A stretch of DNA of 64,000 nt, from assembly GCF_001544535.1 (NCBI RefSeq), contig NZ_FCON02000012.1:55532-119531 (forward strand), read 5' to 3'. Below, piece by piece: positions 9,930-19,543 of the stretch. How positions within the stretch are numbered: position 1 is the stretch's first letter; each line of letters begins with the position of its first letter. Position numbers and translations under genes: made by a program. The notes below the pieces were generated by a model. That model saw only the letters and a program-made list of their open reading frames with translations. It was not told the DNA's origin and ran no database searches. This DNA comes from Caballeronia choica (GTDB lineage Bacteria > Pseudomonadota > Gammaproteobacteria > Burkholderiales > Burkholderiaceae).

Positions 9930-9955
9930 CGCTTGCCATGACTTAACGGAGTGCT

Positions 9956-11467
9956 TTACTTCGACGTCGGCATCGCGAACTCAGCGCCCTTCTCGGTGCT
10001 TTCCGGCCACCGCTGCATGATGGACTTCTGCTTCGTATAGAACCGCACGCCTTCTTCGCCATACGCGTGCGTGTCGCCGAAGAGGCTTCGCTTCCAGCCG
10101 CCAAAGCCGTGCCACGCCATCGGGACCGGGATCGGCACGTTGATGCCCACCATGCCGACCTCGATACGACGACCGAATTCACGGGCAACATGACCGTCGC
10201 GTGTGTAACACGCGACACCGTTGCCAAACTCGTGCGCGTTGATCAGGTCGACGGCCTCGGTGAAGTCCTTTACGCGAACGCACGCAAGCACCGGCCCGAA
10301 AATCTCTTCTTTGTAGATGCGCATCTCCGGCGTGACGTTGTCGAACAGCGTGCCACCCGTAAAGAAGCCGTCTTCGTGGCCCTCGACCTTCAAGCCGCGA
10401 CCATCGACCACCAGTTTCGCGCCTTCCTCGACGCCCGTCGCGATGTAACCCTCGATGCGTTCGAGCGCCTGTCGCGTGACGATCGGACCCATTTCGGCGT
10501 CGGCTTCCATGCCGTTCTTCACGATCAGATTGCGCGCCCTTTCGGCCAGTCGCGGAATGATCTTGTCGGCGACGTCGCCCACCAGCACCGCAACCGAGAT
10601 CGCCATGCAGCGTTCGCCGGCGGAACCGTAGCCTGCGCCCACCAGGGCATCGACGGCCTGGTCGAGATCGGCGTCCGGCATCACGACCATATGGTTCTTC
10701 GCGCCGCCCAATGCCTGCACGCGCTTGCCGTGCTTCGCACCGGTTTCGTAGATGTAGTTGGCGATCGGCGTCGAACCGACGAAACTGACTGCCTTCACGT
10801 CCGGATGCACGAGCAGCGCGTCGACCACCACCTTGTCGCCCTGGACCACGTTGAAAACGCCGTCGGGCAGGCCGGCTTCCTTCAACAGCCGGGCCATGAA
10901 GAGCGACGCCGACGGGTCACGCTCGCTCGGCTTCAGAATGAACGCATTGCCCGCAGCGATCGCGACCGGGAACATCCAGCACGGCACCATGCACGGGAAG
11001 TTGAACGGCGTGATCCCCGCGACGACACCCAGCGCCTGGCGGACCGTCCAGTTGTCCATGCCCGTCGAGACCTGCTCCGTGTAGTCGCCCTTGAGCAGTT
11101 GCGGAATGCCGCAGGCGAACTCGATCACGTCGATGCCGCGCGCGACCTCGCCTTGCGCATCGGAAAAGACCTTGCCGTGTTCGGCCGTGATGATCGCGGC
11201 GAGTTCGTCGCGATGCCGGTTCATCAGTTCGAGGAAGCGCAGCATCACGCGGGCGCGGCGGATCGGCGGCGTGTTGCTCCAGTTCGGGAAGGCGGCCTTG
11301 GCGCTTGCGACCGCAGTGTCGACGTCGGCCGTCTCGCCCAGCACGAGTTTACGCGGACGCTCGCCGGTCGCGGGATTGAAGATGGGCTGGCTTCGCGTAC
11401 CGGAACCACGCGCCAGTTCACCGTGAATGAAATGGATCACGTCGGCGGTATCGTTGAACGCTTGCAT
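9956..11467 (-). CDS. mmsA: CoA-acylating methylmalonate-semialdehyde dehydrogenase
   Basis: A 503-residue aldehyde dehydrogenase of the MmsA/IolA type, which converts methylmalonate or malonate semialdehyde with CoA and NAD+ to propionyl-CoA or acetyl-CoA plus CO2. The Rossmann part carries [20 protein letters not shown], the NAD-binding [13 protein letters not shown], and the catalytic Cys in [14 protein letters not shown]; as in MmsA, the [14 protein letters not shown] segment replaces the general-base ELGGK motif of ordinary aldehyde dehydrogenases. It is divergent from a LysR gene across about 108 bp, which probably regulates it. Malonate semialdehyde from 3-nitropropionate oxidation would be a substrate that fits the neighbours. 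Confidence 0.9.
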   Translation of the reverse strand: MQAFNDTADVIHFIHGELARGSGTRSQPIFNPATGERPRKLVLGETADVDTAVASAKAAFPNWSNTPPIRRARVMLRFLELMNRHRDELAAIITAEHGKVFSDAQGEVARGIDVIEFACGIPQLLKGDYTEQVSTGMDNWTVRQALGVVAGITPFNFPCMVPCWMFPVAIAAGNAFILKPSERDPSASLFMARLLKEAGLPDGVFNVVQGDKVVVDALLVHPDVKAVSFVGSTPIANYIYETGAKHGKRVQALGGAKNHMVVMPDADLDQAVDALVGAGYGSAGERCMAISVAVLVGDVADKIIPRLAERARNLIVKNGMEADAEMGPIVTRQALERIEGYIATGVEEGAKLVVDGRGLKVEGHEDGFFTGGTLFDNVTPEMRIYKEEIFGPVLACVRVKDFTEAVDLINAHEFGNGVACYTRDGHVAREFGRRIEVGMVGINVPIPVPMAWHGFGGWKRSLFGDTHAYGEEGVRFYTKQKSIMQRWPESTEKGAEFAMPTSK

Positions 11468-11575
11468 CTCGTCTCCTCTACATTGATTGACAGTGACGCA
11501 AGTGTAGGAAGCTCCAGCGAGTCTGCAAAGGCGCTAAGATTGAAATGATTGTTTTGATTTGTGAACAATAAGCAC

Positions 11576-12517
11576 ATGGACACGCAAAAGGTCGAAGGTC
11601 TCTGGACGCATCTTCACTGGCTCACGGTGCTCGCCGAACAGGGAACGTACACGGCCGCGGCAGCGCGCCTCGGCGTGAGCAAAGCGGCGATGAGCCAGCG
11701 CATCGCGGAACTGGAGCGCGCGGCGGGGATTGCTTTGGTGCAGCGCACGACTCGCAGTGTGCGATTTACGGAGGCCGGTCGGCGGCTGGTGGAAAACACG
11801 CACGGCGAGTATGAACGCATCGCGACGAGCTTCGCGACGGTCCGCGAAATGGCCGGCGTCGCGCGCGGATTGATCCGGGTGACGGCGCCCGTCGCCTTCG
11901 TTCGTCAGCAACTCGTGCCGAAGATGTCGGCGTTTCTGCGCGCGAATCCTGAAGTGCGCGTGCAACTCGAAGTGTCCGACCGCATCAGTTCGATCGCAAC
12001 CGAAGGATTCGATCTGGCGATCAGGCATAGTGCGCAAGCGCCGGAAACGCATGTCGCGTGGAAGCTGTGTGAAACGCATTCCGTGATCGTCGCGACGGGA
12101 GCCTATCTCAAGCGGCGAGGTGTTCCAGCGTCGCCTGCCGATCTGTCGTCGCATGATTGCCTGTTCTATCCGCGAGCGTTGGGGCCAGGAATCTGGTCAT
12201 TCGAGAAAAAATCGGGACGCAAGGCGAGCGCCGGCCCGCTCGCCGTCACCGTGACGGGGCCGTTTTCGGCGAACAACAGCGAGGCGTTGCGAGACGCCGC
12301 GCTCGACGACATGGGAATCGCGCTGCTGCCGGACTTCACCGCACAGGCCGCCGTGCGGGCCGGGAAACTCGTGGTGCTCTTGCGGGAATGGCGTCCCGTG
12401 GGGGCCTTTGCCGGACAGCTCTATGTCGTGCGGCCGTATACGCCGCATGTGCCGCGCGCGGTGGCGCTTTTCATCGCTTATCTTCGCGAGGCGTTTGCGG
12501 AGGGGTTTCCGCTTTGA
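11576..12517 (+). CDS. LysR family transcriptional regulator
   Basis: A 313-residue LysR regulator divergent from the mmsA-like gene. The helix-turn-helix is LTVLAEQGTYTAAAARLGVS with KAAMSQRIAELERAAG next, then an effector-binding domain. The ATG at 11576 places the helix-turn-helix at the usual distance; an in-frame GTG at 11561 would add five residues and cannot be excluded. The intergenic region carries the string GATTGTTTTGAT (11547-11558), close to GATTTGTTTTGAT in the other LysR intergenic region at 6247. Likely regulator of the mmsA-like gene; effector unknown. Confidence 0.87.
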   Translation: MDTQKVEGLWTHLHWLTVLAEQGTYTAAAARLGVSKAAMSQRIAELERAAGIALVQRTTRSVRFTEAGRRLVENTHGEYERIATSFATVREMAGVARGLIRVTAPVAFVRQQLVPKMSAFLRANPEVRVQLEVSDRISSIATEGFDLAIRHSAQAPETHVAWKLCETHSVIVATGAYLKRRGVPASPADLSSHDCLFYPRALGPGIWSFEKKSGRKASAGPLAVTVTGPFSANNSEALRDAALDDMGIALLPDFTAQAAVRAGKLVVLLREWRPVGAFAGQLYVVRPYTPHVPRAVALFIAYLREAFAEGFPL

Positions 12518-13061
12518 GAGGGGCTGTAGCGTCACTTGGTCAATGGACAAGTCGGGCCGGAAACAGCGAATCGCCGCCTGGGTTGGCGGTTGGTCGAGTG
12601 ATTGTGCTCACGGGCCTCTTTACGGCATTGTCCGGCCGGAGCGTCAACGTTGTGCGCCTACCGATGGTTGCGAAGGTCGCCAAGCGGGATGAACACGGAC
12701 GACGGGTTTGCTTCGAGCGCGGCGCTGAGTCTTCGGGATGAAGGTCTGCGACGCTCTCGCATCCGTCATTGCGCGGACGCATGGTGATGACACCTTCACG
12801 CTGGGCACAACCGGCCCAACGTGGGTCGGTCGCTGGTTGCGCTGCGATACCGGGTTGGTTCGATGTGAGAAGAACGGCGCGGTGGGGATTGACCGTTAGT
12901 TGCGATCTGTCTCGGTAGCGATGCCTTCATGCAATGATTTTATGGTTCGATGCGCTTCTCGAATTCGACCATCCTTACGATGGTCTTCTCCACAAACCGA
13001 ACCTTTTAACCGCGAGGCTCAAGACGCGTTGCGCTGGCCAAGACGAGCAGACCTCGTCCAC
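12518..13061. other. Non-coding gap left of the replication gene
   Basis: About 540 bp between the convergent LysR and rep genes. No family-like coding frame is seen. A perfect 7-bp stem, GACCATC (12967-12973) and GATGGTC (12979-12985) with loop CTTAC, lies about 80 bp beyond the rep stop and could stop the leftward rep transcript, although no T-run follows it. Confidence 0.45.
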
Positions 13062-14459
13062 TCAGCTCTCAGTCTTCTTGGCCTTGCTTTTAGTGCGCAG
13101 GAATACGAATTGGGAAAAGGCCCACGCCAGATCGGCGTGCGACAAGAGGTCGACCTCGGTAAGCGAAGCAGATTCGAGCTTCAGCCGCTTCACCAGCAGC
13201 TTGCCTGCGGGCGACACGAGGTAGGAACGCACCAGGTCCTTGCGCGCCCGCGCATCGAAGGCTTCGAAAAGTGCGCGCCCCTGTCGGACCTCTTCCGCCG
13301 TCCGGGACCTGACTTCGGCATCCCGTGCCGCATGGTTGGCCTCGACCTTTTTTATCGCATGTTCCTTGGCGTGTTCTTCGACTCGCTCGGCTTCCGCTTT
13401 TTCCTCGAGTATCGCAACCATCTTGCGTTCGGCCTCGGGCACCTGCCAGTTGTCGCGGAGCGCCTTCATCAGATAACCGGCGGGGCTCTTGGTGATCTTG
13501 CCCTGGTCGAGGCGGAACCGGGTGTACTCGATGGCTTGCTGGATGCGCTCGTCCGTCCACACCGCGCGATTTTCCGAGATGATGATGAACTGCTTGGTCG
13601 TCACGCCGAATTCGTTTTTCAGCGCGAGATAGAGTTCCTGTGCACCCTGCAGGCTTGCCCTGACGGAATCGGCCGTTTCCTTGCGACTCATCCGAAAACG
13701 AATGCGGTCGATTTTCTTCGACGACACCGATTCGGTCCTTGTCTCGTACGACAGGTCGATGTCGGAGAGTTCGTTGATTTGACGCACGGCCGGCTCGAAC
13801 GTATCCCGTTTGAAATACTTGAAGACCGCGGCGCTGGCCCCCGACTTGCCCGCCCAGTTGCGAATGACGTCCAGCGGGATCCAGTCCGTCATGCCGTGCG
13901 GCACGAACGGCAGGATATGGTCGTATATTGCCCGCGCGGCACTGAGCGTGAACGCGGACGTGATGCGCAGGCTCAGCCAATGGGACTTGTCGGTATCCTT
14001 GATGTGACGCAGCAGTTGCGGCGGCACTTCGAAACGGATACGGCCGTTGTGAATGCCGACGATGCCCAATAACTGCACCGAAACCCACAGATCCTTCTCT
14101 TGCGGTGCCTGGTCGGGCGGCGTGTCGGTGACCTGGATGAGCGATTTCTGGACTTCCGTGATGACGGCGCGCAAATGTACGTGGTTCTTGCTGTCGTATC
14201 GCATGAGCCACTTGAAGTAGTTGAGCTCGACGTCGTAGTGGTCGGCGTTGCCCTTTTCTTGCGCCACGATGAAGTACGCGGCATCGATAAGCCGGCGCGC
14301 GGTCACGCCCATGTCGGTGATTTCGACGAAGACGTTATTCCGCTGAAAGCCGATTTCCTTGGGAGATTCGTTGATGGGCAAACCGTCGGGGAACATATCC
14401 TCGAACAGTCCAAGCGACATCTGCCGCGGTGTCGCTTTTGCCACAATCTCGTCTGCCAT
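13062..14459 (-). CDS. repA: Rep_3-type replication initiator of a secondary replicon
   Basis: A 465-residue initiator of the Rep_3 (plasmid RepB/RepE-like) superfamily with paired winged-helix domains: the first spans about residues 40-170 and the second about 180-280 (AARAIYDHILPFV, then DWIPLDVIRNWAGKSG and KYFKRDTFEPAVRQIN). A charged, coiled-coil-like stretch (about 375-420) and a basic end follow. Initiators of this length are typical of Burkholderiales chromosome 2 and megaplasmids. It would bind the 17-bp iterons that begin 55 bp upstream of its start and open the AT-rich spacer. A dyad of iteron half-sites in its promoter suggests auto-repression. The symbol is by analogy. Confidence 0.85.
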   Translation of the reverse strand: MADEIVAKATPRQMSLGLFEDMFPDGLPINESPKEIGFQRNNVFVEITDMGVTARRLIDAAYFIVAQEKGNADHYDVELNYFKWLMRYDSKNHVHLRAVITEVQKSLIQVTDTPPDQAPQEKDLWVSVQLLGIVGIHNGRIRFEVPPQLLRHIKDTDKSHWLSLRITSAFTLSAARAIYDHILPFVPHGMTDWIPLDVIRNWAGKSGASAAVFKYFKRDTFEPAVRQINELSDIDLSYETRTESVSSKKIDRIRFRMSRKETADSVRASLQGAQELYLALKNEFGVTTKQFIIISENRAVWTDERIQQAIEYTRFRLDQGKITKSPAGYLMKALRDNWQVPEAERKMVAILEEKAEAERVEEHAKEHAIKKVEANHAARDAEVRSRTAEEVRQGRALFEAFDARARKDLVRSYLVSPAGKLLVKRLKLESASLTEVDLLSHADLAWAFSQFVFLRTKSKAKKTES

Positions 14460-14501
14460 CCCCTTCTCCTTCGTCTCCTGCGGCGCAATTTAGCATGGGT
14501 A

Positions 14502-14530
14502 GGTGAGATGTCAACACAAAAGTTCTCACC
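14502..14530. promoter_or_regulatory. Dyad of iteron half-sites at the rep promoter
   Basis: GGTGAGA (14502-14508) and TCTCACC (14524-14530) form an inverted pair with a 15-bp spacer, 43-71 bp upstream of the rep start. In iteron plasmids such inverted half-sites bind Rep dimers and repress rep transcription, while the direct iterons bind monomers. The same role is inferred here. Confidence 0.55.
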
Positions 14531-14872
14531 ATGAATCGGCGGGCATGGCGCGAGGTTTCGGGCTTGGGCTAGCAGATGGACGGTACTGGCGCCCTTCCAT
14601 CGATGCCTGGTCGGCCTGGCAACGATGAGTAGGTACAAATGTTCTCACCTCCCTCGTACAAAAGGGCTCACCATTAATCACGACCGATACGCGGAAAGTC
14701 ACTATCCATGAGGCGCTTCGCCGATTTGACCGCAATTACAAAACTTCTCACCTTCGAGTTATGCATACCCAATAGTCATCACCTACAGCAGGTAAACGCC
14801 TCACCGCGGTGGCCCAATTCATCTCACCTTGCCTGTACAGAACCCTTCACCTTCAGCACAAAAGCTCTCACC
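14514..14872 (-). repeat. Left iteron group, six copies, reverse orientation
   Basis: Six 17-bp iterons read on the reverse strand: 14514-14530 (ACACAAAAGTTCTCACC), 14633-14649, 14656-14672, 14736-14752, 14835-14851 and 14856-14872. The CTCACC or TTCACC end is most conserved and the middle three bases vary. A weaker CTCACC lies at 14823-14828 and a CTCACC with a poor left half at 14800-14805. Spacing is irregular (5 to 102 bp). Confidence 0.85.
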
Positions 14873-15008
14873 TTTTTCGGGCTAATGCATTGAAAGTATT
14901 CAGTTTCGCGGGGTTCTGTATGTTGGTGAAGTTGGTTTTCTGGTTTGTCTTTTTAAAAAACTAACCAACGTTGATACGACTTTTTCTGCTTTAAGCATCG
15001 CAACTGAT
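14873..15008. other. AT-rich spacer with inverted repeat, possible unwinding element
   Basis: This stretch separates the two iteron groups exactly where their orientation flips. It is clearly richer in A and T than its surroundings, with the run CTTTTTAAAAAAC at its centre. The arms GTTGGTT (14931-14937) and AACCAAC (14963-14969) form a perfect 7-bp inverted repeat around that run. It is the best candidate for the DNA unwinding element. Confidence 0.55.
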
Positions 15009-15622
15009 GGTGAGAACTTTTGTGCCCAGAAGGACGCTCGACGAGGTGAGAATGTTTGTACGCGCAGGTCTTGACCGGTCGCAGCCCGGGGTTTTGCTGG
15101 ATATGTCTACATGATCGTTTGTGGGGCACGATTTGGCCGAGATAGTCAGGATTTTCTACCCGACGTCCTACGCTCCCGACAGCGGTAATCCGTAGCGGTC
15201 AGGCTGCGCTTTTGTAAAAGACGACTTTTTCCCCCGAAGCGACGTTTTGGATCAGTTGTCACAAGTCGAGGTGAGAGGTTTTGTACCCAATTGCGGATCT
15301 GAACGACGGGCACATGCGCGTGATCTGCAATCGTCCTCAACCAATTTCTATTTGTTTGCACATTTCCATCGATTTGCCTTCTGCTGCATCGCAAGGTGAG
15401 ACCTTTTGTTCTCTCCCGGACGTGCACGCCCCGATCTATGCCCGTTCGGCACAAAACTTCTCACCTTGCGCTTAAAATTTGAGCAAATATTAGAGGTCGG
15501 GTGGCGTCGAGGAGCCGCGTGGCGGGCTTAATGAGCGCAAGTACCCGGGCAAGGTGAGAGGCTTTGTACCCGCGACAGCTATTCCCGCGTCGCCGCGAAG
15601 AACTGGAACAAAAGTTCTCACC
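15009..15622 (+). repeat. Right iteron group, seven copies, mostly forward
   Basis: Seven 17-bp iterons: forward at 15009-15025 (GGTGAGAACTTTTGTGC), 15045-15061, 15270-15286, 15395-15411 and 15553-15569; reverse at 15449-15465 and 15606-15622 (GAACAAAAGTTCTCACC). The last two flank the 15553 copy and lie about 320 bp before parA. A further AT-rich patch (about 15470-15495) lies between the 15449 and 15553 copies. Another GGTGAG half-site occurs at 15715-15720. Confidence 0.85.
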
Positions 15623-15940
15623 TACCGCCTGATTTCTATGGAACTAGGAAAAGGAACTTGCCTCACTGGCTTTTCCTGCATCCGCGGCGCGTGCTTGCCA
15701 GTGCCGATCGTCAAGGTGAGCGCGTCGAGGGATTCGCGACGCGGGCGTCATCGATATAGACCCCGCGAATTCACATTGAGACGCGAAACTGGGGTCGCAG
15801 GCCGCTCGCGAACCGCCATTAAATCCTTCTCGGCGGCTGACCACACCTGGCTCATCAGCCAAATCCCCACTTGCTTGTGGGTGTTTTTACTTTTTTCTTG
15901 TATTCTACGCTTCGTCCCGATTTCGAGGAAAAGCGTGAAA

Positions 15941-17152
15941 ATGTCAATTAGAAGCGAATTGCCGGTTATAGATAGAAGTGTGAGCCTGGCCTATATTGCG
16001 GAGTTCTCGGAAAGGGTGAGTACGCTCACGGAAGAACTTCGCGATCAAATTCTGGCGCCGCGTCCGCGAAAGAATGCGCCAACGTTCACGACCTCTGAAG
16101 TGGCCGAACTGTGTGGACTGGACCGGAGCAAGATTCACTATCTTGCCTCCAGGGAAGGAACCACACTGCCGACCGGCGCGGCGTATGGAACAGGCCGCAG
16201 CCGACTTTTCACCCTTGCGGAAACACGCACCTACATCCAGCAAGTTTCCGAAATCTACCAGTCTCCGCTGGTAACGGGCTCTCGCGACGCGGATGGGCGC
16301 GTCGTCCTGGTAGCCAACTTCAAGGGCGGGTCGACCAAGACCACCACTAGCATGTGCCTGGCACAAGGCCTCACTCTGCGGGGTCGCAAGGTACTCGTGG
16401 TCGACCTCGACCCGCAGGCGTCCCTCTCGGAACTGTGCGGAATTTACGCCGAGAAAGAGGTCGACGAGGATTCCACGGTATTGCCCTACATCTATGACCA
16501 GAGTATCGAGGGCGGATTGTCCTCGGTCATCAAGTCGACGTACTGGGACGGGTTGGACGTCATCCCGGCGCACCCGTCCCTGTTCGGTGCCGAGTTTCAT
16601 CTGCCGGCCATGATGAAGGTCAAGCCGACCTTCAAGTTTTGGGCGATTCTGCGACAGGGCCTTGAGCCGCTCCGCAAACAGTACGACTACATCATCCTGG
16701 ACACGGCGCCATCGTTGTCGTACCTGACGCTGAACGCGCTGATGGCGGCCGACTCCATGGTGATGCCATTGGTGCCGGAGAGTCTGGATTTCATCAGTTC
16801 GGTCTCTTTCTGGAGTCTCTTTTCCGACATCGCGGCGAACTTCATGTCGATGGAGCGCGACAAGAAATATGACTTCATATCCTTATTGCTGTCCAAGGTG
16901 GATTATGGGCAGACGTCGTCAGCGCCGATTGTGCGCTCGTGGGTGCAGCGCGCGTATGGCGAGTGGCTGAACACCGTGGAAGTGCCAGCGAGTTCCGTGA
17001 TGAGCAACGGGGCGCTGGCGCTTTCTACCGTATTCGACATCAGCAAGGCAGACGGCGTGGCGAAGACCGTCCAGCGGGTCCGCCAGCCGCTGATGGAATA
17101 CTGCCGCTGGCTTGATGACCTGTACGTCGAGAAATGGAGACTCGCGCAATGA
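15941..17152 (+). CDS. parA: ParA partition ATPase (type Ia)
   Basis: A 403-residue ParA with an N-terminal DNA-binding region (helix-turn-helix near FTTSEVAELCGLDRSKIHYL, residues 49-68) as in type Ia partition proteins. The deviant Walker A motif KGGSTKTT (residues 128-135) has the signature lysine, VVDLDPQAS is the A-prime motif (about 153) and YIILDTAPS the Walker B motif. It moves ParB-parS complexes during segregation and, with its N-terminal domain, probably represses its own operon. The ATG at 15941 has GAGGAA about 10 bp upstream; the frame is open further upstream through origin DNA, which is not coding. It overlaps parB by 4 bp. Confidence 0.92.
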   Translation: MSIRSELPVIDRSVSLAYIAEFSERVSTLTEELRDQILAPRPRKNAPTFTTSEVAELCGLDRSKIHYLASREGTTLPTGAAYGTGRSRLFTLAETRTYIQQVSEIYQSPLVTGSRDADGRVVLVANFKGGSTKTTTSMCLAQGLTLRGRKVLVVDLDPQASLSELCGIYAEKEVDEDSTVLPYIYDQSIEGGLSSVIKSTYWDGLDVIPAHPSLFGAEFHLPAMMKVKPTFKFWAILRQGLEPLRKQYDYIILDTAPSLSYLTLNALMAADSMVMPLVPESLDFISSVSFWSLFSDIAANFMSMERDKKYDFISLLLSKVDYGQTSSAPIVRSWVQRAYGEWLNTVEVPASSVMSNGALALSTVFDISKADGVAKTVQRVRQPLMEYCRWLDDLYVEKWRLAQ

Positions 17153-18114
17153 ACATTCGTGCACGCATGGCTGAGCAGACTGCGAATCTTCGGTCGACGG
17201 CAGATATCCAGCCTGAGGAAGTCCGACGCGCCGCGTCGCCGAAGACGGGGCCGGGCATGGCGGGCGCGCTGGCCGCAGCCAACATGCGCATTCAGGAACT
17301 CGAAGCAGCCGGCGCTCAATCGGAGCTGCCGCTTGCCGAAATCGCCGCGAACCCATGGCAGCCGCGCAAGGTATTCGACAATACCAAGCTGGCAGAACTG
17401 GCCGAGTCCATCCGGGAAGTTGGGTTGATCGAACCGGTCATCGTCCGACGGGTGGAAACGGGTTACCAATTGATCGCTGGCGAGCGCCGATTCCGTGCGC
17501 ATCAGATCGTTGACAAACCGACCATCCGGGCGCTCGTCGTCGAGTGTTCGGACCAGGATATGGCCGTTTTCGCACTAGTCGAAAACGTCAGCCGGGAGGA
17601 CTTGGCAGACTACGAAATTGGACAGTCGCTGCGTCGGAGCGAGGCCGAATTTCCGAGCCGGAAGCGAATGGCTGAGGCGCTGGGCATGTCACGCAAAGGG
17701 CTTTACCGGTATCTGGCTTTCGAGCAGTTGCCCGATTTTGTCAAACAGGACCTTGATCTGAATCCGCGCCTGCTTGGTGGTACGGCAGCGGACGAGGTCG
17801 TTTCGGTCATTAAGAAGCACGGTGATGCGGCACTGGGCGCCGCCCGTGAGCTTTGGACTGCGGTCGCGAACGGAACGCTTGATCAAGGCAAATTCGCGTC
17901 CGCGATCGTCGCGCAGGTTACGCGTGGCATTCCGGTTGAAGGCGTGCACGAGCGAAGCATCGAGAAAATCTTTTCGGGCAAAAGCCATGCTGGAAGCATT
18001 ACGAAGGATGCACACAGTTTTACTGTGAAACTCAGGACGGGTGTCTTGTCGGAGGCGCAGGAGACACAGATTCGCGAACTCATCAGCGAGTTATTCAACG
18101 TTAAACCAGGTTGA
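17149..18114 (+). CDS. parB: ParB centromere-binding protein
   Basis: A 321-residue ParB/Spo0J-type partition protein. The CTPase part has YQLIAGERRFRAHQ and VENVSREDLADYEIGQSL; the helix-turn-helix for parS binding is RMAEALGMSRKGLYRYLAFE, and a C-terminal dimerisation region follows. Its ATG overlaps the parA stop as ATGA, so translation is coupled. A strong terminator starts 45 bp after its stop. No match to a known Burkholderia parS was found by eye; the palindromes at 19411 and 19544 are candidates. Confidence 0.92.
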   Translation: MNIRARMAEQTANLRSTADIQPEEVRRAASPKTGPGMAGALAAANMRIQELEAAGAQSELPLAEIAANPWQPRKVFDNTKLAELAESIREVGLIEPVIVRRVETGYQLIAGERRFRAHQIVDKPTIRALVVECSDQDMAVFALVENVSREDLADYEIGQSLRRSEAEFPSRKRMAEALGMSRKGLYRYLAFEQLPDFVKQDLDLNPRLLGGTAADEVVSVIKKHGDAALGAARELWTAVANGTLDQGKFASAIVAQVTRGIPVEGVHERSIEKIFSGKSHAGSITKDAHSFTVKLRTGVLSEAQETQIRELISELFNVKPG

Positions 18115-18159
18115 CGATCGGGCGTTCGAAACCCCCGCGGAATTAATCCGACTCAGTGG

Positions 18160-18191
18160 TGCCGCTCAGTTATGCGCTGAGCGGCATTTTT
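18160..18191 (+). terminator. Rho-independent terminator of parAB
   Basis: Perfect 10-bp stem TGCCGCTCAG (18160-18169) and CTGAGCGGCA (18177-18186) with loop TTATGCG, followed directly by TTTTTG and another T-run. It ends the parA-parB transcript. Confidence 0.92.
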
Positions 18192-19410
18192 GTTTTTTGC
18201 TCTTGGAAGTGACTTGAGAACGAAGATCTGGGCGGATTTTTGTCGGGATGCTGTCGAGTCACTTTTGTGCCTTCTTGGAAATATATGGCTGAGCAGGCTG
18301 GCCGAGCAACAGTACTGCGTACGGATGGGGCGCGGTGCACGTTAAGCTCGGGCCGGCAGCGTGTTCGACAACGTCGATCGGGCGCGACTGCGCGAGACGG
18401 CGCGACTTGGTGAGATGCTCTGCCTGATCCTCTTGCGCCTTATTTTCAGGGGCCCTTTGCCTTTTCGAGATGCCACGTGGAGACGCGCCGTTGATCGGAA
18501 CTGCACAGCCACACGCCCGCTTTCCCTCATATGCTAATGCCTTTCGGGCGCACTCTAGCGCGAGAAGACGACCCACAGAAGGTTACACATTCTGTCTGAC
18601 GGACAGATGCAAGGCTATGGACGTTAGAGTCCAGAGGATTGCGCCGTAGCCTGCGAACTTCTTCGTCAGGGTAACAAGGCCGACTTTCCTGGCCCGCGCG
18701 AGCAATCTCCGAATCCGGCTCGCGGCCGTCGCTGTGCTGCGTTGCCGTTATGATCCGAGTCGAGGCGTTGCACTGGACAACCGGGCCATTGCTGCGCAAA
18801 CCGCATAACTTCGGGTCACGGATTGAGGTTCAAAAACCAAGGCGTTTGTGGGTCCGCGCAGCCACGAGCGTGGCGGGATTCCAACGAACTGGGTCGACGT
18901 TCAAATCCGGTCGCCCTGACTAGACGAACGCAAAAAAATCTCGGCCTCTTGTTTCCGGCCAATACAAGATGCCTCGTAACGCATAGCGGTCGTGCCGATG
19001 GTGGGCGGACATTGCGCGACGCCATGCAAATTTTGGTGCGCAACACAGGTGTTTTTTACGAGCCTCGCCAAGCGATCGCGAGCGCTTTAAGAACTGATAT
19101 TGTTTCTAGCTTGAGTCGCGGGGTATTCCGAAAAATCCGGAGCGCGTCATTCAACCACATCGACCGACTGTCGCAATACAGTAGTCGCAGTCCAAGCAGG
19201 GCTTGCAAGGACCAATATTAACTGCGCGGACCTCCTATTTCATCCGGCACGGAAAGCAGACGCGGTCACTCATCCGTTCGCGAAAATCCGTGTCGCATTC
19301 GGTGACTTCCGGGAAGACTCAGATTTGGCTGCTCACGTTACAGCCTTCGACGCCTTAAAAGTAACTGCACGGTATTCGCCGCCTCGGCGGGTTGGTGAAT
19401 GCTTCCCCGG

Positions 19411-19431
19411 TGTGTGTCGAGTCGACACACA
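19411..19431. promoter_or_regulatory. Palindrome copy 1, parS candidate
   Basis: Core GTGTGTCGAGTCGACACAC (19412-19430): two perfect 9-bp arms around one central base, with one more matched pair outside. The second copy, 113 bp further on, is the exact reverse complement of this core. Lone perfect palindromes of this size near parAB suggest a ParB-binding site; it does not match the usual parS consensus and is inferred only from form and place. Confidence 0.5.
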
Positions 19432-19543
19432 TTGCCTTACCGCGGTTAGACGTTCTGTCCCAAACTAAAATCGCGCGGCGAAGGCTCTCGACTCGCGTGC
19501 GTTCTCGGGCTGACAGATCGGTAACGGGGGCGGGCGCAGTGAA

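Larger units (their letters stand above)
14514..15622. other. Replication origin (iteron type)
   Basis: About 1.1 kb between the rep and parA genes with thirteen copies of a 17-bp iteron, consensus GGTGAGANNNTTTGTAC, arranged as a left group in reverse orientation and a right group mainly forward, with an AT-rich spacer between. No other gene fits here. The layout rep, iterons, parA, parB is that of secondary chromosomes and megaplasmids in Burkholderiales. No clear DnaA box (TTATCCACA) was seen by eye. Confidence 0.85.

Noticed and set aside
9490-9939. 149-codon reverse frame between LysR and mmsA genes
   Set aside because: No family similarity, no ribosome site, and it runs through the mmsA terminator.
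15554-15940. Upstream extension of parA by 129 codons
   Set aside because: The extension passes through iterons and has no ParA similarity; the ATG at 15941 has a good ribosome site.
18880-18935. Possible tRNA 3' end (GTTCAAATCC followed by GCCCTGACTA)
   Set aside because: The T-arm does not pair and there is no matching acceptor or anticodon arm upstream; it is a chance likeness.
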